Notes: generated from the sequence alone by a model not told the origin. A stretch of DNA of 64,000 nt from Trueperella sp. (GCA_030532125.1 JAUNLU010000001.1:301960-365959), one strand, 5' to 3'; counted from the stretch's first letter, positions 9,282 to 17,836 are shown. Program-made: numbers and translations.

Positions 9282-9309
9282 CCCCGTAATCGAATGGTTA
9301 CGGGGTTTT
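9282..9309 (+). terminator. Intrinsic terminator of the small unknown locus
   Basis: Stem CCCCGTAA/TTACGGGG with an eight-base loop, followed by TTTT. An upstream inverted repeat (GGGCTAAAAT at 9243-9252 with ATTTTAGCCC at 9275-9284) shares three bases with its 5' arm and could compete with it. Confidence 0.8.
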
Positions 9310-9354
9310 ATTATGCCCACCCACCCAGATTGAGCAGGTAAATTAGCGGGGTGG

Positions 9355-9768
9355 TCAGCCGTTGCCGCGAGTGCAGTCTTGCCAGGCAAATTCCAGTAGG
9401 TGCCGCAAGGTATCCAGATCGATATCAGCCAGTGAGCGCAGCGTCATACAGGCGCGGCCCGGCTCTATCCCGTCCATATGCTGCAAGATGTCCTGATAGT
9501 GGTTGGCATAGCGACGCAGATAGAGCAGAATTTTGCCGTTCCGCGGGGCAAACCCAATCTCCAGCCCATCGCAGGAACAATCTGGCCGCTGCTGGTCATC
9601 TTTTTGCCCAAATCCGATAATGGACGGTCCCCACAGTACTGGCTCCTCACCAGTAACCTCCATCATCAACTGGCATAACTGCACGCAATCTTCGCGCTGC
9701 TTACCTGGGAGACGGTCTAAGAATGCCGCCACCGACATCGGCTGTGCTGTATGAGGCCTAATATCCAT
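9355..9768 (-). CDS. DUF1801 / YdhG-like domain protein
   Basis: A 137-residue protein with the DUF1801 pattern: the helical SVAAFLDRLPGKQREDC segment, then LMMEVTGEEPVLWGPSIIGFGQ, then FAPRNGKILLYLRRY. This small-domain family is widespread, and its biochemical role is unsettled. The frame is open upstream to 9846, but ATG 9768 is preferred because GAGGGA stands six bases before it and MDIRPHTAQPMSVAAF is the usual beginning of the domain. It lies alone between the unknown acidic gene and tRNA-Arg, on the opposite strand to both. Confidence 0.8.
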   Translation of the reverse strand: MDIRPHTAQPMSVAAFLDRLPGKQREDCVQLCQLMMEVTGEEPVLWGPSIIGFGQKDDQQRPDCSCDGLEIGFAPRNGKILLYLRRYANHYQDILQHMDGIEPGRACMTLRSLADIDLDTLRHLLEFAWQDCTRGNG

Positions 9769-9963
9769 TGCCGCTCCCTCCTGGCGCCATCGTTTCACAG
9801 CTGACACAGAATTTCGCGTTGAAAGCAAAGAAAAACTCCAGCACATCCTGATTCGCCTAGTGAAAACCCGCTGCCCGCGTCAAATTTCCAAAATATGAGC
9901 GCTAAACCACTTTCTATAAATAGCAAATAGCTAGCTTTTGTGGGTAGACTGGTCTGCGTTCTA

Positions 9964-10036
<73 letters not shown>

Positions 10037-10089
10037 CCAGCACTGAGTGATACCTGTATCAACTGCATCAATGTCTAAGTGACACCTTC

Positions 10090-10842
10090 ATGAGGAAACA
10101 AAACCAAAAGACTCGTTTTGCCGGTGCGGCGTCTTTTGTAGTAGCTGCTGTTTTTGCTCTCACCTTAATTAGCTGGCCGCTTACCGAAGAAACTACTCCG
10201 CCAGATTCTGTGGCACACCCTAACGCGGACGCGGCACACTCCAGCGCAAACCCCGACGCCGCTGACCTCACTGCTGCAGCGGCACTAGCGAAACTTCCGG
10301 TAAAAGGCCGCGCTCCGAAAGATGGGTATGCCCGCACTGAATTTGGTCCTCGATGGGCAGATGTGGACCGCAACGGCTGCGATACTCGGAATGACATTCT
10401 GCGCCGCGATATGCACGGCACCACGGTCGATCCCCGCAACAACTGCACCGTACTAGCCGGCACACTCGATGAGCCCTATGGCGGGGTGCCGATTGTAGCT
10501 GAGAACCGGCGCACTATTTCTAACCAAATACAGATTGACCACGTAGTCGCACTCGCAGATGCCTGGCAGAAAGGCGCACAGGAGCTCACTGCGAAGCAGC
10601 GTATAGAATTCGCCAATGATCCGATGAATCTGCTGGCAGTGGAGGCAAAGTGGAATAGCCAAAAGGGTGCCGGAGACGCCGCCACTTGGCTCCCGAAGAA
10701 TAAAGCTTTTCGCTGTAAGTATGTTGCCTTGCAAGTGGGCGTTAAATACAAATATCAGCTCTGGGTAACGGCAGCAGAAAAAACTGCCATCCAGCAGGTA
10801 CTAGCGAAATGCCCAGATCAGCGACTCCCCACGTCCCACTAG
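10090..10842 (+). CDS. Secreted HNH nuclease-family protein (DUF1524 type)
   Basis: A 250-residue protein with an N-terminal export signal (RFAGAASFVVAAVFALTLIS after a basic start). Its domain matches the actinobacterial exported HNH family: YARTEFGPRWADVDRNGCDTRNDIL, then QIDHVVALADAWQKGAQ with the catalytic Asp-His pair, then FANDPMNLLAVEAKWNSQK (Asn and the downstream metal-site residues), then TWLPKNKAFRCKYVALQVG. Related proteins are thought to degrade extracellular DNA for nutrition or competition; that is family knowledge and is not shown here. The spacer between the signal and domain is Ala/Asp/Pro rich. The gene starts 53 bp after tRNA-Arg and has no clear operon partner. Confidence 0.88.
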   Translation: MRKQNQKTRFAGAASFVVAAVFALTLISWPLTEETTPPDSVAHPNADAAHSSANPDAADLTAAAALAKLPVKGRAPKDGYARTEFGPRWADVDRNGCDTRNDILRRDMHGTTVDPRNNCTVLAGTLDEPYGGVPIVAENRRTISNQIQIDHVVALADAWQKGAQELTAKQRIEFANDPMNLLAVEAKWNSQKGAGDAATWLPKNKAFRCKYVALQVGVKYKYQLWVTAAEKTAIQQVLAKCPDQRLPTSH

Positions 10843-10915
10843 TGCATAACTAATTTCACCAGTGCCTACGCACAGCCAATCCGGGCACTTAACTAATAAA
10901 AGCCTATCGTGTAGC

Positions 10916-11095
10916 TCAGCCCCAGAAGCGCGAGAAGAATCCACCTTCGGCCTTGGCAGCTTTGCGTTCCTCTGGCGTATGGTTACCATCGCACCACTGA
11001 TTCTTCGGAACCATGGACTTGACTGCCGCTATGTGCTGGCCACAGCCAGACCAAGTAGTTTTGCCACATACCCGACATTTAACTGGGTGACACAT
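10916..11095 (-). CDS. Small Cys-rich protein (zinc-binding-like), 59 residues
   Basis: The minus strand from ATG 11095 reads MCHPVKCRVCGKTTWSGCGQ, then HIAAVKSMVPKNQWCDGNHT, then a lysine-rich stretch and FFSRFWG. Five cysteines and two histidines in the first 40 residues suggest a zinc-binding mini-domain. A strong AGGAGG lies five bases before the ATG. Similar small proteins starting MC-x-PV-x-C-x-x-CGKTTW occur widely in actinobacteria, as I recall, without an assigned function. It is downstream of the flavoprotein and 62-residue genes on the same strand, but a long inverted repeat stands between them. Confidence 0.8.
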   Translation of the reverse strand: MCHPVKCRVCGKTTWSGCGQHIAAVKSMVPKNQWCDGNHTPEERKAAKAEGGFFSRFWG

Positions 11096-11132
11096 AGTAT
11101 TCCTCCTCTTTTATTAAGAACAAAGACACAGT

Positions 11133-11186
11133 ACTGCACGGTACGTTAGCGAGCGCAATTATTACGCCCACAACGTACCGTGCAGT
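11133..11186. repeat. Inverted repeat with perfect 15-bp arms
   Basis: ACTGCACGGTACGTT (11133-11147) and AACGTACCGTGCAGT (11172-11186) are exact complements separated by 24 bases. The site lies between two minus-strand genes. No T-run follows on the minus strand, so it is not a standard terminator. A second, smaller inverted repeat (GCAAAGT/ACTTTGC, 11191-11215) covers the end of the upstream gene. Confidence 0.75.
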
Positions 11187-11206
11187 CAGTGCAAAGTTAC
11201 TTGCAG

Positions 11207-11395
11207 CTACTTTGCGTCGTGTCCGCGGACAACCATCCCCAAAACTGACAGGGAGATTCCGATGAACTTAGCGAACTGGATTACCACGTTCTGCCGCGCA
11301 TGGAGCGTCATCCTGGTGGGCAGCGGGGCATCCGCGTATTCGCGCTTAATTGTTGGATTATCTGCGTTGCGTTCCTGTGCGGAAATTTCAGCCAT
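11207..11395 (-). CDS. Small membrane-anchored protein, 62 residues
   Basis: ATG 11395 is preceded by AGGAGAAGGC, a good ribosome site, nine bases after the end of the flavoprotein gene, so the two are probably co-transcribed and co-translated. The first half is polar (MAEISAQERNADNPTIKREY). The second half contains one hydrophobic helix, VVIQFAKFIGISLSVLGMVV, ending in a short basic tail. A role as a membrane partner of the flavoprotein is suggested only by position. Confidence 0.7.
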   Translation of the reverse strand: MAEISAQERNADNPTIKREYADAPLPTRMTLHARQNVVIQFAKFIGISLSVLGMVVRGHDAK

Positions 11396-11404
11396 TGCCT
11401 TCTC

Positions 11405-12865
11405 CTACTCTGGAATGAGCGACCAGCCTGGCAGGGCCTTCGCTTTGTAGATAAACATATAGTGGAGCAGCAGCTTCACCCAGTGTCCGGCCAAACCAAT
11501 CTGTCCGGAAGTGAGGCGAATATTACGGCCGCCAGTGTCAGGGTACTTCTGGTAGTTCGGCACTACCGGGAACATCGTCATCGTGGCAGCACTGCCGGCC
11601 ACCAGACCAGTACCTGCCGAAGCAACACAAGCCGCACCCAAACGGGCCAGCGAAGCTTCATAGGCTGCAGTGCTACCTGGATTCTTGATCCGGGTGGCGA
11701 TGGTTTCCGCAACCGTCTTACCAGTAACACCAGATGGCATACCGGTACGCGGCGGGGCCGGCGCAATCAGCGTGCCATTCGGGCTGGTGTAGGGCTTAGA
11801 AATAGCGTGCGGCGGCGCAAATGCGATACCGATTGCAAACACATTCGGATACTGCGGAACTTCGTAGGTTTCTGGCCAATCAGATGCCGCCCATTCTTCA
11901 TAGGGCTTAGGCGTGTAGTTGCCATCTACTTTCATAAAGTTGGCTGGGTTGAAAATTTCAGTGATCGGGTTACCCTCACGATCAACTGCACTCAGCCCCT
12001 GACCACTAAACGGCGGTAGTAACATGGCGAAGTCGTAGGAGACTTCGTGTTCTTCACCGTCGATAGTTTCGTACTGAATAGTGTCCGACGTGATGTTCTT
12101 ACAGGCTGCACCAGTAATGGCGTGGACATCGCGCTCAGTAAAGATCGACTCTGCCCACATCTTGGAGCTTTGCTCGTATCCACGCGACTTGAACGTCATC
12201 CCGTCTACCCCGAAGTCGCCAACTTCAGCTTCGTTGGTCAGGTAAATGAGTTCCGCATTTTCCCGCACGCCAGCGCGCTTTAATTCATGATCCAGGTTGA
12301 AGGTGTACTCGAAAGCAGCGCCCTCACAAGTACAGGTACCAGCACCCATACCCACCACAAAGGTCTGCTTCTCGCCGCGCTTGAGTTTCTCTACTGCCGC
12401 ACTAAATTTTTCTGCCGCCTCGGTGGCGTGATCAGCGGTACACACTGAGACGGTGTTGCCATTGTCTGGCCCCAGACCAGGAGTGGCCTCAAACTTCAAT
12501 TTCGGCCCAGTAGCATTGATCAAATAATCGTAGTGGACTTCTTCTATTTCACCGGCACGCGCGGGATCGGTGTACTCGATCTCCACAAATGGGGTGGGAT
12601 CTGATTCCTTACCCTCCGGGTGGATAACCGTGCCTCGAGCCTGGCGGAAGTCAATCTTCTTCCGCTTGTAGATCGGTGCTAACGGGAAGACGACGTCTTT
12701 CTTCGCCATCCGGCCCACACCTACCCAAATATTCGATGGGATCCAGTTCCAGTTAGCATTCGGGCTAACCACAATAACCTGATGCTTTTTATTCAGCATC
12801 CGGCGCAGGTGCAGGGCTGCTGTATGCCCTGAAATGCCGGCGCCTAACACCACAACTTTTGCCAT
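11405..12865 (-). CDS. FAD-dependent oxidoreductase, sulfide:quinone reductase-like
   Basis: A 486-residue flavoprotein. The N-terminal Rossmann motif is VVVLGAGISGHTAALHLRR. NWNWIPSNIWVGVG and YDYLINATGPKL are typical of sulfide:quinone reductases and related NDH-2 proteins, and a second FAD region contains FAIGIAFAPP. Cysteines at VGMGAGTCTCEGAA and near AACKNI could be the redox cysteines. Hydrophobic and aromatic residues near the C terminus (VKLLLHYMFIYKAK) fit membrane attachment. Two ATGs are adjacent; 12865 lies three bases from GGAGG and 12868 lies directly on it, so 12865 is preferred. The family oxidises sulfide to polysulfide and passes electrons to quinone; the exact substrate is inferred. 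Confidence 0.82.
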   Translation of the reverse strand: MAKVVVLGAGISGHTAALHLRRMLNKKHQVIVVSPNANWNWIPSNIWVGVGRMAKKDVVFPLAPIYKRKKIDFRQARGTVIHPEGKESDPTPFVEIEYTDPARAGEIEEVHYDYLINATGPKLKFEATPGLGPDNGNTVSVCTADHATEAAEKFSAAVEKLKRGEKQTFVVGMGAGTCTCEGAAFEYTFNLDHELKRAGVRENAELIYLTNEAEVGDFGVDGMTFKSRGYEQSSKMWAESIFTERDVHAITGAACKNITSDTIQYETIDGEEHEVSYDFAMLLPPFSGQGLSAVDREGNPITEIFNPANFMKVDGNYTPKPYEEWAASDWPETYEVPQYPNVFAIGIAFAPPHAISKPYTSPNGTLIAPAPPRTGMPSGVTGKTVAETIATRIKNPGSTAAYEASLARLGAACVASAGTGLVAGSAATMTMFPVVPNYQKYPDTGGRNIRLTSGQIGLAGHWVKLLLHYMFIYKAKALPGWSLIPE

Positions 12866-13078
12866 CATTCCTCCGACCGCAGTGTTTGACTTACCGCCAA
12901 AATACCCCCACTACACACCCAAAATCAAAGGTTCACGACAAATAGTCAAATAATTGAGAGTGCTTTTACTCGGCCTTGCCGCCAGCCAGAAAATTTCTTT
13001 ATGAATTGGGGGGAATCACGTACGGGTAGGGGAACCGAACTCGGCGGAATCCCCTCCCACTCAGAGAATCAGGTGTAG

Positions 13079-14050
13079 CTACAGGAGATGCTGCCGCAAT
13101 TCTGCGCCTGACTCAGCGCACAGGTCGCCGATAGCAATATCAAAAACCGTTGCCGCGCCGGTTCGCCCTCGGCTTGCCATCCGATAGCACGCCCGCCCAG
13201 TGGCCACCACCATGGCACCAGTGAACTCAGGGTTGGCATCAAGTTCCAGCCCGAAGTTAATCGTATGGGCCACACCGGCGTCTGTTTCCCCGCGGCGAAT
13301 CACCTGACCGCCGTGTGGCATGCCCGCATGTTCCCGCTGGAAAGTATCCGCATCAACGAAAGTAACCGTGGTGTTATAGTCCGCGAAATAGTTCGGCATC
13401 TCCACAATCTCTTTTTCGATTGCTTCCCGATCGGCGCCATCCGCAGCCACCACAAAAACTTTACGCTCATGCATAGTACGTGCCGTTAACTCCACCTCGC
13501 GACCAGCCTTAACTGCGGAAACCGTCTCCGCAATAGGTACCGTGTACTGCTTGGCAGCAACCACCCCCGTAATACGCCGCACTGCATCAGAATGCCCCTG
13601 GGAAACACCCGGTCCCCAGAAAGTAGTAGTCATCCCACTGGGTAGCACTGCCTGCCCAAGAGCGCGGATCATCGAAAATATCCCTGGATCCCAGCCACTA
13701 GAGATAATTCCCAGCTTGCCAGCAGCCCGCCCAGCGGCGTCTACCTGAGCAAAGTACTCCGGGATTTTGGCGTGGGTATCGAAAGAATCCACTGAATTGA
13801 AGTACTGCAAGGTCTGCGGAACTTGGGTGCCCAGATCGGTAGCAGACCCACCGCAGTTTAGGCACACATCTACCCGGTCAACCCAGTCTGCCATTTGATC
13901 AATATGCGCCACCGGTGCACCTAGAGTTTTCACGCTCTCTGGATCGCGGCGGGTAAAGACCACCACGCACTCCATGTCCTCCGCCGCCGCGAGCGCCAGT
14001 TCCGCGCCGCGCCCTAAGTTGCCATAGCCATTAATCGCTACTCGAATCAT
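13079..14050 (-). CDS. ddh: meso-Diaminopimelate D-dehydrogenase
   Basis: A 323-residue NADP-dependent enzyme that makes meso-diaminopimelate from tetrahydrodipicolinate and ammonia in one step, bypassing the dapD/dapE-type branch. Diagnostic segments are VAINGYGNLGRGAELAL (nucleotide binding), VFTRRDPESVKTLGAPV, CLNCGGSATDLGTQVP, NSVDSFDTHAKIPEYF, SSGWDPGIFSMIRAL and WGPGVSQGHSDAVRRI. The frame is open upstream to GTG 14059, but that codon lies inside the GAGGTG ribosome site. ATG 14050, five bases after it, is the better start and gives the family's normal beginning. The TetR gene upstream, on the same strand, is a possible regulator. Confidence 0.93.
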   Translation of the reverse strand: MIRVAINGYGNLGRGAELALAAAEDMECVVVFTRRDPESVKTLGAPVAHIDQMADWVDRVDVCLNCGGSATDLGTQVPQTLQYFNSVDSFDTHAKIPEYFAQVDAAGRAAGKLGIISSGWDPGIFSMIRALGQAVLPSGMTTTFWGPGVSQGHSDAVRRITGVVAAKQYTVPIAETVSAVKAGREVELTARTMHERKVFVVAADGADREAIEKEIVEMPNYFADYNTTVTFVDADTFQREHAGMPHGGQVIRRGETDAGVAHTINFGLELDANPEFTGAMVVATGRACYRMASRGRTGAATVFDIAIGDLCAESGAELRQHLL

Positions 14051-14169
14051 TTGTTTCACCTCGTTATTCTATGGCTCTGATTTTTTCACACCGCGAACCG
14101 CAGGGGAAGAATCTGTTAAATTGCCACTATTTTTGAGGGCGGTAGCGGGATTAGCACAGCGGTATCGGA

Positions 14170-14227
14170 CTCAGCACAGCACTAGCGAGCTCAGCAGCGG
14201 CAGCGGGCTCAGCGCAGCGCTAGCGGG
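14170..14227. repeat. Imperfect direct repeat, 20-bp unit
   Basis: CTCAGCACAGCACTAGCGAG (14170-14189) and CTCAGCGCAGCGCTAGCGGG (14208-14227) differ at four positions and are separated by 18 bases rich in CAGC. The stretch lies between ddh and the TetR gene, and its meaning is unknown. Confidence 0.5.
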
Positions 14228-14265
14228 TCAGGCAGCAAACGGGTACCACACAAAAAGGCGAGGGA

Positions 14266-14997
14266 TCAGTCCAGCGCTATATCGCCGTCTGCCAAGGCAT
14301 ACAGACACCGGGTTACCGCAGCTGTGACCTGGGCTTGATCCACGCCCTCATCGATTACTTTCAGCCCGGCATCCATTAAGGAACGCGTGATACGCACCGA
14401 AACATCGGTAGTTTCCGGTGCAATTTGCCTCCAGATTGCAGTGAGCTGGTGGGTGAGCCCGCGGTGAAAATCGCCTACTACGCTGTTCTTCCCCATCCCG
14501 GCGGGTAACTCACCGCGCCCCACCGGCTTCTTTTTCTCTGGCTCCGCGGCCGCCCCAGCACTGCCAGCACTACCAGCAGGCGAGTGCTCCACGCCCGCGT
14601 GGGGCGACGCCGTCATTCCCGGTATTCTTTCCCCGCTCGCGCGTGCCACTTTCATAACGTCAATTAACCACTGGTAGCCAGTATCTTGCGCCAAACTAAA
14701 GCTGGCAGTTACCAGGGAAATCAACTGTTCTAAGGGGTCCTGCGTCGAATCGGCTGCCTGCGACATAGCCCGATACCACTGCGGCAGATAGCGCTCTAAT
14801 ACCAGCACTCGCAGATCCGTAACTGACTCCACATAGCGGTAGATAGAGTTCCGGGCAATGCCCACGCGGTTCGCTACTTCCCCAGCGGTCAGTTCAAAAG
14901 CGCCCTGGGAACGCAGGATCTCCTCCGCGGCATCCACTAATTTGGCGAACATAATCTGGTGGTGCTCTTTAACCGTAGGTGCAGAAATCTTGGGCAT
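14266..14997 (-). CDS. TetR-family transcriptional regulator
   Basis: A 243-residue protein whose N-terminal helix-turn-helix reads ILRSQGAFELTAGEVANRVG, followed by IARNSIYRYVESVTDLRVLV, the standard TetR DNA-binding pattern. The C-terminal ligand domain carries an Ala/Gly/Pro/Lys insertion (residues of about 135-165) not seen in most relatives. GAGAGGTGG precedes ATG 14997. It sits 215 bp upstream of ddh on the same strand and beside the divergent gene at 15101. Either could be a target; no clear palindromic operator was seen in the gap. Confidence 0.88.
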   Translation of the reverse strand: MPKISAPTVKEHHQIMFAKLVDAAEEILRSQGAFELTAGEVANRVGIARNSIYRYVESVTDLRVLVLERYLPQWYRAMSQAADSTQDPLEQLISLVTASFSLAQDTGYQWLIDVMKVARASGERIPGMTASPHAGVEHSPAGSAGSAGAAAEPEKKKPVGRGELPAGMGKNSVVGDFHRGLTHQLTAIWRQIAPETTDVSVRITRSLMDAGLKVIDEGVDQAQVTAAVTRCLYALADGDIALD

Positions 14998-15100
14998 GTT
15001 CCACCTCTCTCCGCCTAGATTTTAGCCGTAATTCGCGCCAATAACCGGAGTTTTATCTGCTGCACCAGACACAGCAGCGGAATTTGGCACAATAGAAGTC

Positions 15101-16384
15101 ATGGAGTTTATGGCTTGGGCGCTCAAAACGGCGTGGTCGCATCCGGAATTGCAGACCGCCGTGGTGAATGCGAACGGTGATTGGCTAGATTTTTTGCTAG
15201 CAGACGGGCGAACGTTTCGGTTTCGCCCTGGCGCGCTAATCAATCCTGAGGCTGACGAAGAAACTCGCACCAAGCTACTTAACCTGCTAATCAGTATTGG
15301 GATAAAACAGGCAGAGTTGCCAAAAATTGCGGAAGACGCCGAAGCCGCTAAATCCCAAACTGACAGTTCTAATACCCCCACGCCGGCCAGTATTGCGCCC
15401 GCAGATACCGCTAATGCCCCAGTGGTTCCAATCGTGCGCCCGGCAGACTATTTCCTAGCCTCACATCACGACGCCGATTCCATTGTCTACCTACCGCTTA
15501 CTGAATTTCTGGCGGTTGCGTTGGCGTACGACATGCCGGAAACTATTCAGCCGATTTACTACTCGCAGATTGCAGAAGATGAGCGCGAAGTCGGCGAAAT
15601 GATGAACGAAGCAGTTTTTACCTTGCGGACTTTACAGCACCCTGGGCAACAAGCCGTAGAGATCGGTTTGGCTGAGGTGGCAGGCGCTAAAGTTATGACT
15701 TTCTTGCAGCCGCCAAACTATGAGCTGTCCTGGTTTGCTGACCTGGAGATCATGCAGGAGATAGCTGCCCGGGCCGCGGAACAAGCCGGCGGGGATATTC
15801 CACTGTTCGTGCCCGCTGCCCGCACCAAGCTCTTCATCGTATTTGCTTCTGACCCGCATCTGGTTGACTTCTTCCGGCTGCTGCTTGCCGAGCGCAATGC
15901 ACCCGACGCCGTCTACCCGCTACCGCATACGGTGGCAGCGGATGGATGGAAAGAGTGGGCGCCATTCCCGGGCAGTGAACTGGCCGAAATCTTGGGAACC
16001 TTGCGCAATCAATTCCGCGCCCGCAGCTACGCAGCCCAAGTTAAAGCAATGATGTCTTGGGGCGACTTCGGGGCGCTAAAGCCTTTCCATGCTCGCCGGC
16101 TTAAAACAGGTGAGCGGGTTTCCAGCACAGTCTGGGATGCAGCTGATAAACACGGCTCCATCCCCGAGGCAGATTTCATCACTTTCCTCCGGGAGAAATC
16201 GCACAACGGCGCAGGCGATATCCCCGCGGTAGAAATTACGGTACGGTTGACCGTGGCACGCGAAATTTGGCCAGCTGGCTTTAGCCGTGATGAGAATGTG
16301 TGGCCGCCGCGCTGGGAAGTCACCGGCTTCCCAGACGACGCCACCTTGCAGCAGCTTTTAGCCGCCACTGACCGGATGATCTAG
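15101..16384 (+). CDS. Unknown 427-residue cytosolic protein (DUF1444-like, tentative)
   Basis: No signal peptide or membrane segment is present. An N-terminal part of about 90 residues is followed by a Pro/Thr/Ala linker and a larger domain containing VPIVRPADYFLASHHDADS, YLPLTEFLAVALAYDMPETI and FVPAARTKLFIVFASDP. The middle recalls DUF1444 (YtpP-like) proteins, but this is from memory and weak. No Shine-Dalgarno sequence lies before ATG 15101. CACAAT seven bases upstream could be a -10 box of a leaderless transcript. A second ATG at 15110 is possible. It converges on the symporter gene with 13 bp between the stops. Confidence 0.6.
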   Translation: MEFMAWALKTAWSHPELQTAVVNANGDWLDFLLADGRTFRFRPGALINPEADEETRTKLLNLLISIGIKQAELPKIAEDAEAAKSQTDSSNTPTPASIAPADTANAPVVPIVRPADYFLASHHDADSIVYLPLTEFLAVALAYDMPETIQPIYYSQIAEDEREVGEMMNEAVFTLRTLQHPGQQAVEIGLAEVAGAKVMTFLQPPNYELSWFADLEIMQEIAARAAEQAGGDIPLFVPAARTKLFIVFASDPHLVDFFRLLLAERNAPDAVYPLPHTVAADGWKEWAPFPGSELAEILGTLRNQFRARSYAAQVKAMMSWGDFGALKPFHARRLKTGERVSSTVWDAADKHGSIPEADFITFLREKSHNGAGDIPAVEITVRLTVAREIWPAGFSRDENVWPPRWEVTGFPDDATLQQLLAATDRMI

Positions 16385-16397
16385 GTTTTAGTGGAAT

Positions 16398-17672
16398 TTA
16401 GTCCAGTTCAGCGTTATCAGCTGCCACTGGTGCAGCATCAACCGCTGCGGCGGTATCAACTGCTTTCCCCTCATCCAGCGAGCCTTTTGCCAAAGAGTCC
16501 ACCACCAGTGCGATTGCGCCGTCACCGGTGACGTTAGTGGCGGTGCCGAAGGAATCGACTGCCACGTAAAGCGCCACCATAATGCCGTACATCGGTTCGG
16601 TGAAGCCGAGAATCCCCATCAACACTGCCTGAGCTGCGGTGATCGCCCCACCTGGCACACCAGGAGCAGCCACCATAATGATTGCCAGCATGAAGATAAA
16701 GCCGATCATCGATCCGGCGTCTGGCTGGATACCGATCATGTACTGTAGCGCCAACGCAAAGGCAGTAATTTTGATCATCGAGCCGGCTAGGTGGATCGTG
16801 GCACACAGTGGAATCACGAAATCGGCAATTTCCGGAGTTACCCCATTTTTGCGGGCACACCGCAAGGTTACCGGGATAGTTGCTGCGGAGGACGCCGTCC
16901 CCAGGGCGGTGAAGTAAGCGTCACTCATTCCCCACAGTGACTTCAGCGGGTTGCGCTTGGAGAGGGCGCCTGCCACACCGAACTGCAGCAGCAGCATCAA
17001 AACCGTGAGCACGAAAGCAAACAAAATCACTTTTGCCATTGCCACGATAACGTCCACGAACTGCCCAGACTTGGACATATTCAAAAAGATGCCGAATACG
17101 TGCAGTGGCAGCAACGGCACAATTGCCTTTGTGATGACGACGAGCACGATCTCACGGAATTCCACAAACAGATTCATCATGCGCTCAGCACGAGTTGCCA
17201 TCATGCCCAAGCCGAGCACAAAAGCCAAAATAAGCGCCGTCATCACGCCAAAAACCGGCGGCATAGTGAAAGAAGAATCCAGCACCGAGCTCACCGCATT
17301 TTCCGGTGCATCAAGGTCTGGGACTTGCTGACCAGCCAGCAGCGTCGGGTAGAGCGCAGCAGAAAGCGCCCAAGTGCCAAAACCAGCGAGCAGCGAAGAA
17401 CAATACGCGGTCAGCACCGTCACCAGCAGCCATTTACCGCCCGAGCGCCCCATCTCAAAAATCGCCGGGGTAACTAGACCAGTAATGATCAACGGCACCA
17501 CAAAGCCCAGGAATTTCCCAAAAATATCGTTGAAAGTTGCAAACGGAACTATCAGCCACGACGGCAGGAATTGCCCCAGTATCGCGCCTAAAACGATTGC
17601 CAACACAATCCAAAACAGCAGTGTTTTGGTCATGCGTTTCCACCAAGGTACGGTATGGGTCTGTTGGGACAT
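16398..17672 (-). CDS. Dicarboxylate/amino acid:cation symporter (DAACS family)
   Basis: A 424-residue inner-membrane transporter with about eight helices plus two re-entrant hairpins. The first hairpin shows the serine-rich signature ALGTASSAATIPVTLRCARKNG, and the second region reads AAPGVPGGAITAAQAVL. DSFGTATNVTGDGAIALVVD near residue 385 matches the substrate/cation-binding helix of GltPh-like proteins (NVxGD). It should import an acidic amino acid, serine/threonine or a C4-dicarboxylate with Na+ or H+; sequence alone does not decide which. The tail is Ala/Asp rich. A small inverted repeat (GTGAGCG/CGCTCGC, about 17699-17717) lies in its 5' leader. Confidence 0.9.
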   Translation of the reverse strand: MSQQTHTVPWWKRMTKTLLFWIVLAIVLGAILGQFLPSWLIVPFATFNDIFGKFLGFVVPLIITGLVTPAIFEMGRSGGKWLLVTVLTAYCSSLLAGFGTWALSAALYPTLLAGQQVPDLDAPENAVSSVLDSSFTMPPVFGVMTALILAFVLGLGMMATRAERMMNLFVEFREIVLVVITKAIVPLLPLHVFGIFLNMSKSGQFVDVIVAMAKVILFAFVLTVLMLLLQFGVAGALSKRNPLKSLWGMSDAYFTALGTASSAATIPVTLRCARKNGVTPEIADFVIPLCATIHLAGSMIKITAFALALQYMIGIQPDAGSMIGFIFMLAIIMVAAPGVPGGAITAAQAVLMGILGFTEPMYGIMVALYVAVDSFGTATNVTGDGAIALVVDSLAKGSLDEGKAVDTAAAVDAAPVAADNAELD

Positions 17673-17836
17673 TATTCTTCTTTCTGTACTTCAGGCGGTG
17701 AGCGTCTTCGCTCGCCGTACACCCGGAGAGTCTACTTTGCCCGCAGATCCTTTGACCCAGCTTCTTAAATAGTGACCACGACGGCGTCATCCCGCCTCGC
17801 GTTCGCTCGTTAGCCCTACCGGTTACCCGGCTAACC

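Noticed and set aside
11300..12019. 239-codon plus-strand frame opposite the flavoprotein
   Set aside because: Product is low in recognisable structure and is opposite a strong oxidoreductase gene with a good start.
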